This document shows, piece by piece, positions 45,829 through 54,806 of a stretch of DNA of 64,000 nucleotides. This DNA comes from Streptomyces sp. NBC_00568. Lineage in GTDB: Bacteria > Actinomycetota > Actinomycetes > Streptomycetales > Streptomycetaceae. The stretch spans positions 682,001-746,000 of the forward strand of contig NZ_JAPENW010000001.1 of NCBI RefSeq assembly GCF_026341855.1. Direction: 5' to 3'. How positions within the stretch are numbered: the stretch's first letter is position 1; each line of letters opens with the position of its first letter. A program made the translations under genes and the position numbers. Below the pieces are notes generated by a model. It saw only the letters and a program-made list of their open reading frames with translations. It did no database searches and was not told the origin of the DNA.

Positions 45829-47184
45829 ATGACCAGCACCACCGAACCCACCGAGCCCCTGTCGGTCGAGCAGTTGTCGGCGACGACCCTGCTGCGTTTC
45901 GCGACCGCGGGCTCCGTCGACGACGGCAAGTCCACGCTCGTCGGACGACTGCTGCACGACTCCAAGTCGATCCTCACGGACCAGCTGGAGGCCGTCGAGC
46001 GCGCCTCGGCGAGCCGCGGGCAGGACGCTCCGGACCTCGCGCTGCTCACCGACGGCCTGCGCGCCGAGCGCGAGCAGGGCATCACCATCGACGTCGCCTA
46101 CCGCTACTTCGCCACCGCGCGCCGCCGTTTCATCCTCGCCGACACCCCCGGCCATGTGCAGTACACCCGCAACATGGTCACCGGCGCCTCCACCGCCGAC
46201 CTGGCCGTCGTGCTCGTGGACGCCCGCAACGGCGTCATCGAGCAGACCCGCCGGCACGCCGCCGTCGCCGCGCTGCTGCGCGTCCCGCACGTCGTCCTCG
46301 CCGTGAACAAGATGGACCTCGTCGAGTACAAGGAGTCCGTCTTCGCGGCGATCGCCGAGGAGTTCACGGCGTACGCCTCCGAGCTGGGCGTCCCCGAGAT
46401 CACCGCGATCCCGATCTCGGCTCTCGCCGGTGACAACGTGGTGGACGCCTCCGCGAACATGGACTGGTACGGCGGCCCGACGGTCCTGGAGCACCTGGAG
46501 ACCGTGCCGGTCAGCCACGACCTGGCGCACTGCCACGCACGGCTGCCCGTGCAGTACGTGATCCGCCCGCAGACCGCCGAGCACCCGGACTACCGGGGGT
46601 ACGCCGGTCAGATCGCGGCCGGTTCCTTCCGCGTCGGCGAGAGCGTCACCGTGCTGCCGTCCGGGCGCACCTCGAAGGTCGCCGGGATCGACCTGCTGGG
46701 CAAGCCGGTCGACATCGCGTGGACCCCGCAGTCGGTGACCCTCCTGCTGGAGGACGACATCGACATCTCGCGCGGTGATCTGCTCGTGCCGAGCAAGGAC
46801 GCGCCCCCGACCACGCAGGACGTCGAGGCGACCGTCTGCCATGTGGCGGACGAGCCGCTCACCGTCGGCCACCGGGTGCTGCTCAAGCACGGCACCCGCA
46901 CGGTCAAGGCGATCGTCAAGGACATCCCCTCCCGGCTGACCCTGGACGACCTCTCGCTGCACCCGCACCCGGGCCGGCTGGTCGCCAACGACATCGGCCG
47001 CGTCAAGATCCGCACCGCCGAGCCGCTCCCGCTCGACGCGTACGCCGACTCCCGGCGCACCGGCGCGTTCATCCTGATCGACCCGGCCGACGGCACCACG
47101 CTGACCGCGGGCATGGTCGGCGAGTCCTTCGCCGCGCCGCAGCCGGTCAAGGACGAGTCCGACGACGACGGTTGGGACTTCTGA
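45829..47184 (+). CDS. cysN: sulfate adenylyltransferase subunit 1 (GTPase)
   Basis: A 451-residue EF-Tu-like GTPase that drives the CysD reaction. G1 GSVDDGKST (28-36), the switch segment EREQGITIDVAYRYF, G3 DTPGHVQY, G4 NKMD, then two beta-barrels. The C-terminus ends after DDGWDF without a fused CysC domain, consistent with a separate cysC. Confidence 0.96.
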   Translation: MTSTTEPTEPLSVEQLSATTLLRFATAGSVDDGKSTLVGRLLHDSKSILTDQLEAVERASASRGQDAPDLALLTDGLRAEREQGITIDVAYRYFATARRRFILADTPGHVQYTRNMVTGASTADLAVVLVDARNGVIEQTRRHAAVAALLRVPHVVLAVNKMDLVEYKESVFAAIAEEFTAYASELGVPEITAIPISALAGDNVVDASANMDWYGGPTVLEHLETVPVSHDLAHCHARLPVQYVIRPQTAEHPDYRGYAGQIAAGSFRVGESVTVLPSGRTSKVAGIDLLGKPVDIAWTPQSVTLLLEDDIDISRGDLLVPSKDAPPTTQDVEATVCHVADEPLTVGHRVLLKHGTRTVKAIVKDIPSRLTLDDLSLHPHPGRLVANDIGRVKIRTAEPLPLDAYADSRRTGAFILIDPADGTTLTAGMVGESFAAPQPVKDESDDDGWDF

Positions 47185-47185
47185 C

Positions 47186-47290
47186 ATGAACCCCATCGAC
47201 ATCTACTCCACGTTCGCGAAGGAGGGCGGCCGCGTCGGCAGCGGCGCCCTCGGCAGCGGGCAGGGCGGAGTCGCGCGATGTGCGCGATGA
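47186..47290 (+). CDS. possible 34-residue small protein after cysN
   Basis: ATG 47186, one base after the cysN stop, reads NPIDIYSTFAKEGGRVGSGA and ends at TGA 47290. The first 12 residues look protein-like; the rest is Gly-rich and may be random. No clear ribosome site. Could be a truncated remnant of a gene once between cysN and the ABC genes. Confidence 0.3.
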   Translation: MNPIDIYSTFAKEGGRVGSGALGSGQGGVARCAR

Positions 47291-47321
47291 CGTACGCGCA
47301 CTGCCTGCGCGCCCCGTCCCC

Positions 47322-47372
47322 CCACCCTCCCCCAAGTTCTCGGCTTCGCTCGAACAGGGCGGTACCCCCACC
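47322..47372. repeat. intergenic palindromic repeat of the Streptomyces CTCGGCTTCGCTCGA type
   Basis: The segment with CCCTCCCCCAAGTTCTCGG followed by CTTCGCTCGAACAGGG and TACCCCC resembles a hairpin element I recall as dispersed in Streptomyces intergenic regions. Position 30 bp past the small frame suggests a transcript end or processing site within the operon. Confidence 0.55.
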
Positions 47373-47452
47373 CCGGATGAGACGAAGACCTGCCGACCTT
47401 CCCGGCCACGACTGAAAACGTGACCGCCGGGCCAACGAGAGGAACACCTCCC

Positions 47453-48571
47453 GTGCCTGCCATCCGCTCCAACCGCTCCGCTCTGGTGCGCCGCGGCATC
47501 GCCGCCGCCACCGCTCTCCCCCTCCTCGCCCTCGCCGCCTGCAGCTACGGCTCCGACGCGAAGGACGACACCAAGGCGAAGGTCGCCGCCGGTTCGAAGA
47601 AGATCGACGGTCTCGACTCCGTGAAGATCGGCTACTTCGGCAACCTCACGCACGCCACCGCGCTGGTCGGCAACCAGAAGGGCTTCTTCCAGAAGAAGCT
47701 CGGCGCCACCGAGGCGAAGTACCAGATCTTCAACGCCGGCCCGTCCGAGATCGAGGCGCTCAACTCGGGCTCCATCGACATCGGCTGGATCGGCCCCTCG
47801 CCGTCGATCAACGGCTTCACGAAGTCCGAGGGCAAGAGCCTGCGCATCATCGGCGGTTCGGCCTCGGGCGGCGTCAAGCTCGTGGTCAACCCCAAGAAGA
47901 TCAAGTCCCTGAAGGACGTCAAGGGCAAGAAGATCGCGACGCCGCAGCTCGGCAACACGCAGGACGTCGCGTTCCTCAACTGGGCCGCGGAGCAGGGCTG
48001 GAAGGTCGACGCGCAGAGCGGCAAGGGTGATGTGTCGGTCGTCCGCACCGACAACAAGATCACTCCGGACGCCTACAAGTCCGGCTCCATCGACGGCGCC
48101 TGGGTGCCGGAGCCGACCGCGTCCAAGCTGGTCGCCGAGGGCGGCAAGGTGCTGCTCGACGAGCGGGACCTGTGGCCCGACAAGAAGTTCGTGATCACGA
48201 ACATCATCGTGTCGCAGAAGTTCCTCAAGGAGCACCCGAAGGTCGTCGAGGCGGTCCTCGAGGGCTCGGTCGAGACCAACAAGTGGATCAACGCCAACCC
48301 GGACGACGCGAAGGCCTCGGCGAACAAGCAGCTGGAGGCCGACTCGGGCAAGGCGCTGCCGGCCGACGTCCTCGACCCGGCCTGGAAGTCCATCCAGATC
48401 ACCAACGACCCGCTGGCCTCGACGCTGAACTCCGAGGCGGACCACGCGGTGAAGGCCGGTCTCCTGGAGAAGCCGAACCTGACCGGCATCTATGACCTCA
48501 CGCTCCTGAACAAGGTCCTCGCGGCCGCGGGCGAGAGCACGGTCGACGACGCCGGTCTCGGCGTCAAGTAA
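47453..48571 (+). CDS. ABC transporter substrate-binding lipoprotein (sulfonate/taurine/nitrate family)
   Basis: A 372-residue lipoprotein with lipobox LLALAAC (Cys30). The mature NMT1/SsuA-type binding protein has VKIGYFGNLTHATALVGNQK, GPSEIEALNSGSIDIGWIGP and KITPDAYKSGSIDGAWVPEP. GTG 47453 follows AGAGGA. Position after cysN with ATPase and permease downstream suggests import of sulfate or organosulfonates; ligand inferred from context. Confidence 0.9.
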   Translation: MPAIRSNRSALVRRGIAAATALPLLALAACSYGSDAKDDTKAKVAAGSKKIDGLDSVKIGYFGNLTHATALVGNQKGFFQKKLGATEAKYQIFNAGPSEIEALNSGSIDIGWIGPSPSINGFTKSEGKSLRIIGGSASGGVKLVVNPKKIKSLKDVKGKKIATPQLGNTQDVAFLNWAAEQGWKVDAQSGKGDVSVVRTDNKITPDAYKSGSIDGAWVPEPTASKLVAEGGKVLLDERDLWPDKKFVITNIIVSQKFLKEHPKVVEAVLEGSVETNKWINANPDDAKASANKQLEADSGKALPADVLDPAWKSIQITNDPLASTLNSEADHAVKAGLLEKPNLTGIYDLTLLNKVLAAAGESTVDDAGLGVK

Positions 48572-48607
48572 GTCCGGATCCCAGTGAGTTCCCAGGAGGT
48601 GACGACC

Positions 48608-49396
48608 ATGGCCACGACGCTCGCCAAGGCCGCCGACGGCGCCGACACGACGGAGTACGCCGCCCGCATCGAGCACGTCTCGAAGTCCTTCGCCGGACCG
48701 GCGGGGCCCCAGCTCGTCCTCGACGACATCACTCTCGATGTCGCGCCGGGTGAGTTCGTCACCCTCCTGGGGGCCTCGGGGTGTGGCAAGTCCACGCTGC
48801 TGAACCTGGTGGCGGGGCTCGACAAGCCCTCCGCCGGAGGCATAACCACCAACGGGCGCCCGGCTCTGATGTTCCAGGAGCACGCCCTCTTCCCGTGGCT
48901 GACCGCGGGCAAGAACATCGAACTCGCCCTGAAGCTCAGGGGGGTTCCGAAGGCCGAGCGGCAGGGCCGGACCGAGGAACTGCTCGAACTCGTCCGCCTG
49001 AAGGGCGCGTACGGCAAGCGGGTGCACGAGCTGTCCGGCGGTATGCGCCAGCGCGTGGCGCTGGCCCGGGCGCTCGCGCAGGACAGCCAGATCCTGCTGA
49101 TGGACGAGCCGTTCGCGGCGCTGGACGCGATCACCCGGGACGTGCTGCACGACGAGCTGACCCGGATCTGGCGCGAGACGGGTCTGTCCGTCCTGTTCGT
49201 CACGCACAACGTCCGCGAGGCGGTGCGACTCGCGCAGCGCGTGGTCCTGCTGTCCTCGCGCCCGGGGCGCATCGCCCGCGAGTGGACGGTGGACATTCCG
49301 CAGCCGCGCCGCATCGAGGACGCCCCCGTGGCGGAACTGTCCATCGAGATCACCGAAGAACTGCGTGGGGAGATCCGCCGCCATGGCCAGCACTGA
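48608..49396 (+). CDS. ABC transporter ATP-binding protein (SsuB/TauB type)
   Basis: A 262-residue ATPase. Walker A GASGCGKST, Q-loop MFQEHALFPWL, signature LSGGMRQRVALARAL, Walker B ILLMDEPFAALD, H-loop VTHNVREAV. ATG 48608 follows a near-perfect AGGAGGTGA ribosome site, so translation is strong. Overlaps the permease gene by 14 nt. Confidence 0.94.
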   Translation: MATTLAKAADGADTTEYAARIEHVSKSFAGPAGPQLVLDDITLDVAPGEFVTLLGASGCGKSTLLNLVAGLDKPSAGGITTNGRPALMFQEHALFPWLTAGKNIELALKLRGVPKAERQGRTEELLELVRLKGAYGKRVHELSGGMRQRVALARALAQDSQILLMDEPFAALDAITRDVLHDELTRIWRETGLSVLFVTHNVREAVRLAQRVVLLSSRPGRIAREWTVDIPQPRRIEDAPVAELSIEITEELRGEIRRHGQH

Positions 49397-50285
49397 GACG
49401 AAGGCCGACGCCGCCGTCAAGGACAACGACGGGCTGGGCGGTCTGGAGGCGGGCCTCGACGCGCTCGAGTCCTCCGTCGCCGGCCGCAGGTCCTTCGGCA
49501 CGACGTTCCGGCAGAAGGTGCTCCCGCCGCTCGTCGCGTTCGCGATCGTCCTCGTGGCGTGGCAGGCACTGATCACGTTCAAGATCGTCGATGACCCGAC
49601 CAAGCTGCCCTCGCCGTCCGACGTCTGGGCCGAGGTCCAGGACGCCTGGCTCCAGGGCACGCTGCTCGACTACATCTGGACCAGCGTCTCGCGGGGTCTG
49701 CTCGGCTTCCTGTTCGCCCTGGTGATCGGGACCCCGCTGGGCCTGCTGGTGGCCCGGGTGAGGTTCGTGCGCGCCGCGATCGGCCCGATCCTGTCGGGCC
49801 TGCAGTCCCTGCCCTCGGTGGCCTGGGTGCCGCCGGCCGTGATCTGGCTGGGTCTGAACAACTCGATGATGTACGCGGTGATCCTGCTCGGCGCCGTCCC
49901 GTCGATCGCCAACGGGCTGGTGTCGGGCGTGGACCAGGTGCCGCCGCTGTTCCTGCGGGCGGGCCGCACGATGGGTGCTACGGGCCTGCGCGGGACCTGG
50001 CACATCGTGATGCCGGCCGCGCTGCCCGGCTACCTGGCCGGTCTGAAGCAGGGCTGGGCGTTCTCGTGGCGCTCCCTGATGGCCGCGGAGATCATCGCCT
50101 CCTCCCCCGACCTCGGCGTGGGCCTCGGCCAGTTGCTGGAGAACGGCCGCAACGCCAGCTCCATGCCGATGGTCTTCCTCGCCATCTTCCTCATCCTGTT
50201 CGTCGGTATCGCCATCGACCTGCTGATCTTCAGCCCGGTGGAGCGGCGGGTACTGCGCAGCCGCGGACTCCTGGTGAAGGGCTGA
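49383..50285 (+). CDS. ABC transporter permease (SsuC/TauC type)
   Basis: A 300-residue membrane permease with six helices after a polar N-terminal 55 residues. The EAA loop is in GATGLRGTWHIVMPAALPGY. Helices include VSRGLLGFLFALVIGTPLGL and PMVFLAIFLILFVGIAIDLL. It completes the importer with the two genes before it. Confidence 0.93.
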   Translation: MASTETKADAAVKDNDGLGGLEAGLDALESSVAGRRSFGTTFRQKVLPPLVAFAIVLVAWQALITFKIVDDPTKLPSPSDVWAEVQDAWLQGTLLDYIWTSVSRGLLGFLFALVIGTPLGLLVARVRFVRAAIGPILSGLQSLPSVAWVPPAVIWLGLNNSMMYAVILLGAVPSIANGLVSGVDQVPPLFLRAGRTMGATGLRGTWHIVMPAALPGYLAGLKQGWAFSWRSLMAAEIIASSPDLGVGLGQLLENGRNASSMPMVFLAIFLILFVGIAIDLLIFSPVERRVLRSRGLLVKG

Positions 50286-50292
50286 CCCCGTC

Positions 50293-51039
50293 ATGAGCAG
50301 GCCGGAGCGCCCCGTCCTCGTCGTCATCGCCCACGGCAGCCGCGACCCGCGGCACGCCGCGACGGTGCATGCCCTGGTACGAAGGGTGCGCGCCCAGCGC
50401 CCCGGCCTGCGCGTGGAGACCGCCTTCCTGGACTTCAACATCCCTTCCGTGCAGGGGGTGCTGAACTCCCTGGCGGCCGAGGGCGTTCGCGACGTGGTGG
50501 CCCTGCCGCTGCTGCTGACCCGCGCCTTCCACGCCAAGTCGGACATCCCGGCGGTGCTGCGGGAGGCACCGTCGCGCCTGCGCGTCCGGCAGGCGGAGGT
50601 GCTCGGCCCCTCCCCGCTGCTGACGGCCGCGCTCGAACGCCGCCTGTACGAGGCCGGGCTGACGCCCGCCGACAAGTCCTCGACCGGGGTCGTGCTGGCC
50701 TCGGCGGGGTCCACCGACCCGGAGGCGATCGCAGTGATCGCAGAAATCGCGCGGGAGTGGCGGCACACCGGTTGGTGCGCCGTGCGGCCTGCGTTCGCCT
50801 CCGCATCCCTTCCCCGCACCGAGGACGCCGTCCGCGAACTCCGCGCCCTCGGCTGTGAGCGCGTCGCCGTCGCCCCGTACGTCCTGGCCCCCGGTTTCCT
50901 GCCGGACCGGATCGCCCGGGGTGCCGCCGGGGCCGACGTCCTCGCCGATGTCCTCGGTCCCGCGCCGGAGGTCGCGCGGGTCCTGCTGGACCGCTACGAC
51001 GAGGCCCGGATGCCGTCCTTGCAGGCGATCGGCGCCTGA
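50293..51039 (+). CDS. sirohydrochlorin chelatase (CbiX/SirB type)
   Basis: A 248-residue class II chelatase inserting Fe2+ (or Co2+) into sirohydrochlorin. Two half-repeats: VIAHGSRDPRHA (metal-binding His14) and LTRAFHAKSDIP; the second half is a degenerate copy without the same histidines. Placed in the sulfur operon it supplies siroheme for the sulfite reductase, so the iron role is favoured. Starts 8 bp after the permease stop. Confidence 0.92.
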   Translation: MSRPERPVLVVIAHGSRDPRHAATVHALVRRVRAQRPGLRVETAFLDFNIPSVQGVLNSLAAEGVRDVVALPLLLTRAFHAKSDIPAVLREAPSRLRVRQAEVLGPSPLLTAALERRLYEAGLTPADKSSTGVVLASAGSTDPEAIAVIAEIAREWRHTGWCAVRPAFASASLPRTEDAVRELRALGCERVAVAPYVLAPGFLPDRIARGAAGADVLADVLGPAPEVARVLLDRYDEARMPSLQAIGA

Positions 51040-51064
51040 ATCCCCCGGCTGCCGCGGGGCGGGA

Positions 51065-51682
51065 TCAGTCGAAGGCGAGCCCGCCCGTGCGGGTCCTCTT
51101 GAGCTCGAAGAAGTCGGGGTGGGCGGCGAGGACACGGAAGCTGTCGAACAGTTCGGCGGCCTTCTCACCGCGCGGGACGGCCCGGAGCACCGGGCCGAAC
51201 CACACCGTTCCATCGACGTGAAGGGTGGGAGTCCCCACATAGGCGCCGGAGTCCCGCTCGGTGCCGGCGTCATGGCTGCGGCGCACCGCCTCGTCGTACG
51301 AGGGGTCGTGGGCCGCGTCGGCCAGTTCGGCCGGGAGTCCGAGCTCGGCGAGCGACTCGGCGACGACGGCGTCGAAGTCCTTCACCTCGCGCAGATGGAT
51401 GCGGGTGCCGAAGGCGGTGTAGAGATCGCGCAGCACCTTCTCGCCGTGCTGCTCGGCCGCGGCCACCGCGACCCGTACCGGACCGATGGACTTGTCCACC
51501 AACTCGCGGTACCAGCCGGGCAGTTCGTTGCCGATGTTGTGCAGGTACAGGCTCATCGCGTGGAAGCGGAGGTCGAGCGGACGCTCCCGCTCGACCTCCA
51601 GCATCCAGCGTGAGGTGATCCAGGCGAAGGGACAGGCGGGGTCGAACCAGAAGTCGACGCGGGTGGGCGAGGTGGTCGTCAT
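51065..51682 (-). CDS. DsbA family oxidoreductase (mycothiol-dependent nitroreductase Rv2466c-like)
   Basis: A 205-residue thioredoxin-fold protein with the helical insert of DsbA. The active site is [14 protein letters not shown], a single Cys rather than CxxC, which suits a thiol (mycothiol)-dependent mechanism. Later motif [13 protein letters not shown] with the cis-Pro. Leaderless start at 51682; convergent with the chelatase gene. Confidence 0.85.
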   Translation of the reverse strand: MTTTSPTRVDFWFDPACPFAWITSRWMLEVERERPLDLRFHAMSLYLHNIGNELPGWYRELVDKSIGPVRVAVAAAEQHGEKVLRDLYTAFGTRIHLREVKDFDAVVAESLAELGLPAELADAAHDPSYDEAVRRSHDAGTERDSGAYVGTPTLHVDGTVWFGPVLRAVPRGEKAAELFDSFRVLAAHPDFFELKRTRTGGLAFD

Positions 51683-51689
51683 GCGGTCG

Positions 51690-51695
51690 AGGCTA
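51690..51695 (-). promoter_or_regulatory. -10 box of leaderless promoter for the DsbA-like gene
   Basis: Minus-strand TAGCCT, 7 nt, then ATG 51682. Confidence 0.6.
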
Positions 51696-51771
51696 GTCAC
51701 GCATTGGCACAGAATCCCGGCCCAATTGCTCGCGGAATCCTTGGCCCAATCGCCGCCGGACCGCGTCTTCG

Positions 51772-51915
51772 CCTGCGCCGGACCAGCGGCGGCCGACCGG
51801 GAGCCTCCGTCCGCCCGCACGGCGGACCAGGTCTCCTCACTCGGCTGCCCCGGCGTCTCTCCTCACACGCCGGACCAGGCCTTCTCATCCGCCGGACCAG
51901 GCTTCCTACGCCGTG
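51772..51915. repeat. degenerate repeats of GCCGGACCAG
   Basis: GGACCAG recurs five times, at about 51779, 51824, 51872, 51894 and 51914, the middle ones as CGCCGGACCAGGC plus CTTCTCA/CTTCCTA. The array fills the gap between two minus-strand genes and runs into the 3' end of the upstream one. Confidence 0.6.
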
Positions 51916-52499
51916 GACCAGCGCGGATCGCGGCCGCTGTGGGCGAGGGCGCGCTCGAACACGGGCGCGTCGTCGGGCACGTCCACCGGGTCGGCGAAGC
52001 CGTCGTAGCGGCGGTAGAGCTCGGCATGGGTGTCGACCACGTCCAGGACGAACCGTGCCGCGCCGTCCGAGACACGGAACGGCTGGCCGGTGGCCGCGGC
52101 GACGTCCCAGCCGTGCACCGCCATCTCCTTCACGACCATCGAGGCGATCTCCGCGGCGGGCATCTTCGCCACGCCGATGTCGACCTCGCCGTCCCACACG
52201 GCGGGGTCGTCCCAGGCGGCGACCGCGCGGTCGAGCTGCTCGGCGTAGGCCTCGGCCCAGCCGGGTTCGGCCGTGAAGTCGCGCGCGGTCAGCTCCTCGG
52301 GGAGCTGCTTGCGCAGGGCCCGGTGCTCGAGTCCGTGCGCCGTGTAGAGGACCCAGTGGTTGACCAGGGTGCGGACGTCCCAGTCCGTGCAGTGCGAGGA
52401 CCGGGACAGCTGCGCCGCCGTGACACCGCGGGCCACACGGGCGGCCTCGGCGGCGCATTCGACCATGTGCGGATACACGTTCTTGTACGGATCGTTCAT
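51906..52499 (-). CDS. mycothiol-dependent/DinB-superfamily protein (TIGR03086 type)
   Basis: A 197-residue helical-bundle protein. Seen: CTDWDVRTLVNHWVLYTAHG (metal-type Asp/His), a middle WDDPAVWDGEVDIGVAKMPA and VKEMAVHGWDVAAATGQPFR (His in HxWD). This layout matches TIGR03086/maleylpyruvate-isomerase-N proteins that use mycothiol in detoxification. Reaction unknown. Leaderless start at 52499; its stop lies within the degenerate repeats. Confidence 0.83.
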   Translation of the reverse strand: MNDPYKNVYPHMVECAAEAARVARGVTAAQLSRSSHCTDWDVRTLVNHWVLYTAHGLEHRALRKQLPEELTARDFTAEPGWAEAYAEQLDRAVAAWDDPAVWDGEVDIGVAKMPAAEIASMVVKEMAVHGWDVAAATGQPFRVSDGAARFVLDVVDTHAELYRRYDGFADPVDVPDDAPVFERALAHSGRDPRWSTA

Positions 52500-52506
52500 G
52501 GGTTCC

Positions 52507-52512
52507 ACGCTA
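52507..52512 (-). promoter_or_regulatory. -10 box of leaderless promoter for the 52499 gene
   Basis: Minus-strand TAGCGT, 7 nt, then ATG 52499. It touches the 3' end of the ketopantoate reductase gene. Confidence 0.6.
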
Positions 52513-53547
52513 GGGACGCGGCGCCCGCTCCTCTTGAACAAACGCGACAGCCTCGTCGGCCAGCCGCACGAGCTCCGTCACCGGCATCGACCCCGCCGCC
52601 CGGCGTTCGCGCGCGAAGGTGTTGGCCAGCCGCTGGAGCAGGTCGTTGAGCGGGGTCGGTACGCCGTGCAGCCGGCCCAGGAGCGCGATCTCGCCGTTCA
52701 GGTAGTCGGCCTCGATGGTGCCGGTGCCGCGGTGCAGGGACTGCCAGGAGGAGCCCGCGCCGCGCTCGGAGCCGTCGAAGGGCTTGAAGGTGATCTTGTC
52801 GGCGCGGGCCCGGCTCTGCTCCTCCTCGCCGGCGTAGGCGATACCGGCCGCGTCGAGCACCGCCGCGCCCTCCGCCCGTACCCGCGCGAAGAGCGCCAGG
52901 CCCTCCTCGCCGGTGAGGACCCCGCTGACCGCCTCGATCGCGTTGGCGAGATTGCCCAGGAGCTTGGCGTACTGCCAGCGCGCCACGTCCGGAACGACCG
53001 GCGCCTCGAAGTGCGCCGTCTCCAGGTCCGCGGCGATCCGGCGGACCGTGTCGTCGGTGCCGTGCGGAACCCGGCCGAGGTGCAGGATGCCGGTGAGCGG
53101 GGAGCCGGGCGCCGCGACGACGCCGGGTTCGACGAAGGTGGCGGGGAGCCAGACGCAGACCCCGTACACCCGGCGGAAGCGGCGCAGCGCCAGACGGCGG
53201 CTCTCGACGCCGTTCTGCGCGCAGACCACCGGCAGCCGCTCGGCGGCCGTGCCGCCGCCCGCGACCGGACTCGGTCCCCAGTCCCGCAGGGCCGCCTCGC
53301 TGTCCTGGGTCTTCACGGTGAGGACCAGCACGTCGTCCGCGCGCAGTTCCCCGAGCGCCTCCGGTCCGTCGACCGCGGGGAGCCGGTGGGTGCGCGGGCC
53401 CTCGGGGGTCACGAACCGCAGCCCGTCGGCACGCAGCGCCGCGAGATGCGCGCCCCGGGCCACGAGGACGACCTCGTGCCCCGCCTCGGCGAGCCGGCCC
53501 CCGACAGCTCCGCCGACCGCCCCGGCCCCGATGATGACGTAGCGCAT
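52510..53547 (-). CDS. 2-dehydropantoate 2-reductase (ketopantoate reductase family)
   Basis: A 345-residue NADPH oxidoreductase. Cofactor motif IIGAGAVGGAVGGRL (about residues 5-19), VKTQDSEAAL, VCAQNGVESRRLALRRF, then the C-terminal helical domain with catalytic Lys in WQYAKLLGNLANAIEA and the substrate-binding Asn/Glu region GTIEADYLNGEI. The longer tail suggests a paralogue rather than the main PanE of coenzyme-A synthesis. Confidence 0.88.
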   Translation of the reverse strand: MRYVIIGAGAVGGAVGGRLAEAGHEVVLVARGAHLAALRADGLRFVTPEGPRTHRLPAVDGPEALGELRADDVLVLTVKTQDSEAALRDWGPSPVAGGGTAAERLPVVCAQNGVESRRLALRRFRRVYGVCVWLPATFVEPGVVAAPGSPLTGILHLGRVPHGTDDTVRRIAADLETAHFEAPVVPDVARWQYAKLLGNLANAIEAVSGVLTGEEGLALFARVRAEGAAVLDAAGIAYAGEEEQSRARADKITFKPFDGSERGAGSSWQSLHRGTGTIEADYLNGEIALLGRLHGVPTPLNDLLQRLANTFARERRAAGSMPVTELVRLADEAVAFVQEERAPRP

Positions 53548-53595
53548 ACGACGAGCCTCGCACAGAAGGGTGTAGCGGGCAGCGGGTTCGGCGGG

Positions 53596-53967
53596 TCACC
53601 CTTCGACGACGCCGAACGGGGTGCCCTGGTGGAAGTACAGGAGCCATTCGTTCCCGGTCAGCCGCCACAGCGAACTCCGGTGCGCGCGGCGGCCGTTGTT
53701 CTCGGTGTCGAACGTCAGATGGACCAGGTCGGCGGCGAGCTGGACACCCCTCATGCGCGAGGTCGTACTGCGGCTCCCGGTCTCCGTCTCCGCGGCCAGC
53801 GACGCGACGATCGAGGCGCGGTCCCAGATGCGTCCGGACAGGCCGAACTCGTAGAACTCGGGGTGCAGCAGCGCGCCGACGAGGTCGGGCGAGCGGCGGA
53901 CCGCCGGGTCGAGCAGGCGCAGTTCGCCCTCGATGGCGGCCTCGACGGCGGCATTGCGCTCAGGCAC
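53596..53967 (-). CDS. SnoaL/NTF2-like DUF4440 protein
   Basis: A 123-residue cone-fold protein: ELRLLDPAVRRSPDLVGALL, HPEFYEFGLSGRIWDRASIV, HRSSLWRLTGNEWLLYFHQG. Ligand unknown. GTG 53967 overlaps the upstream gene by 8 nt, so the two are coupled. Confidence 0.85.
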   Translation of the reverse strand: MPERNAAVEAAIEGELRLLDPAVRRSPDLVGALLHPEFYEFGLSGRIWDRASIVASLAAETETGSRSTTSRMRGVQLAADLVHLTFDTENNGRRAHRSSLWRLTGNEWLLYFHQGTPFGVVEG

Positions 53968-54508
53968 CGGTCAGTTCCTCCAGTTTGACGACGGTGTTCC
54001 AGTTCCGTGTGGTGGCGAGGACGCCCTTGAGGAGCCTGGGCTTCGCCAGGGCCTCCGCCAGCTTGGAGCGGCCGAGACCGTCGGGTGCGTACAGGTAGAG
54101 GACGCGGTCCCCCAGGCGGAACTCCTCGGGGAGGAAGACCGCGGGCTCGACGGAGGCGAAGCGCCCGGCGTCGACGGGGTCCGAGAAGTACGTGATGTGC
54201 AGCTGCTTGGCCTCCAGTTCGGCGGCCGGGAACGGGCACGCCTCCCGGACGGTCCGCAGATAGCCGTGATCACGGACGAGCACGCCGACGCCGAACCCGA
54301 AGTGCTTCTCGATGGCCCCGGAGAGTTCCTCGGCGAGGGAGTCCTCGTCGCCGTGGCCGCTGCTGAACACCGCGTTCCCGCTCTGGAGATACGTACGGAC
54401 GTCGCCGTACCCAAGTCCTTCCATCAGGGTGCGGAGCTCGGCCATCGGCACCTTCTTCGCACCGCCCACATTGATGCCGCGCAACAGCGCCGCGTACGTC
54501 GTCGTCAT
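53960..54508 (-). CDS. DUF1697 domain-containing protein
   Basis: A 182-residue protein with family blocks YAALLRGINVGGAKKVPMAE, VRTYLQSGNAVFSS and RNWNTVVKLEEL at the end. Function unknown; the fold is ferredoxin-like. Leaderless start at 54508; cotranscribed with the DUF4440 gene. Confidence 0.92.
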   Translation of the reverse strand: MTTTYAALLRGINVGGAKKVPMAELRTLMEGLGYGDVRTYLQSGNAVFSSGHGDEDSLAEELSGAIEKHFGFGVGVLVRDHGYLRTVREACPFPAAELEAKQLHITYFSDPVDAGRFASVEPAVFLPEEFRLGDRVLYLYAPDGLGRSKLAEALAKPRLLKGVLATTRNWNTVVKLEELTGA

Positions 54509-54514
54509 CCGCAC

Positions 54515-54520
54515 ACCATA
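54515..54520 (-). promoter_or_regulatory. -10 box of leaderless promoter for the DUF1697 gene
   Basis: Minus-strand TATGGT, 6 nt, then ATG 54508. Confidence 0.65.
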
Positions 54521-54746
54521 AAACGGGCGTCGTGCCCCGCGGGGGTGGGCACGACGGCCGGGGTGCCACGGGGCCGCGCGGCGGCCTCCAGGACGTGATC
54601 GTCCCTGAGCGGCGTCCCCGAGAAGGGCCAATACGTGTAAGGGGCCTCCGTCCTCCCCAGTGCGGAGACCCCGGGGTCCGCGGGGAGGAGCCGGGGCACG
54701 GAGGGTTCACCAGGCAGTACGAGGAGACGGGCTTGTCCGCCCCATA

Positions 54747-54768
54747 CCGTCAGTACGAAAGGTGACGG
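54747..54768. promoter_or_regulatory. dyad CCGTCA-N10-TGACGG before the MMPL gene
   Basis: Perfect 6-bp arms, 39 bp before the MMPL start. A weak operator candidate. Apart from this and the leaderless promoter at its edge, the 298-bp gap 54509-54806 shows nothing else. Confidence 0.35.
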
Positions 54769-54806
54769 CAGGGGGTTGTCACCGTGCACAAGGGGGCTGG
54801 CCCGTC

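Noticed and set aside
47147..49660. Long 837-residue minus-strand frame opposite the sulfonate transporter genes
   Set aside because: It is antisense to three well-recognised genes with proper starts and motifs.
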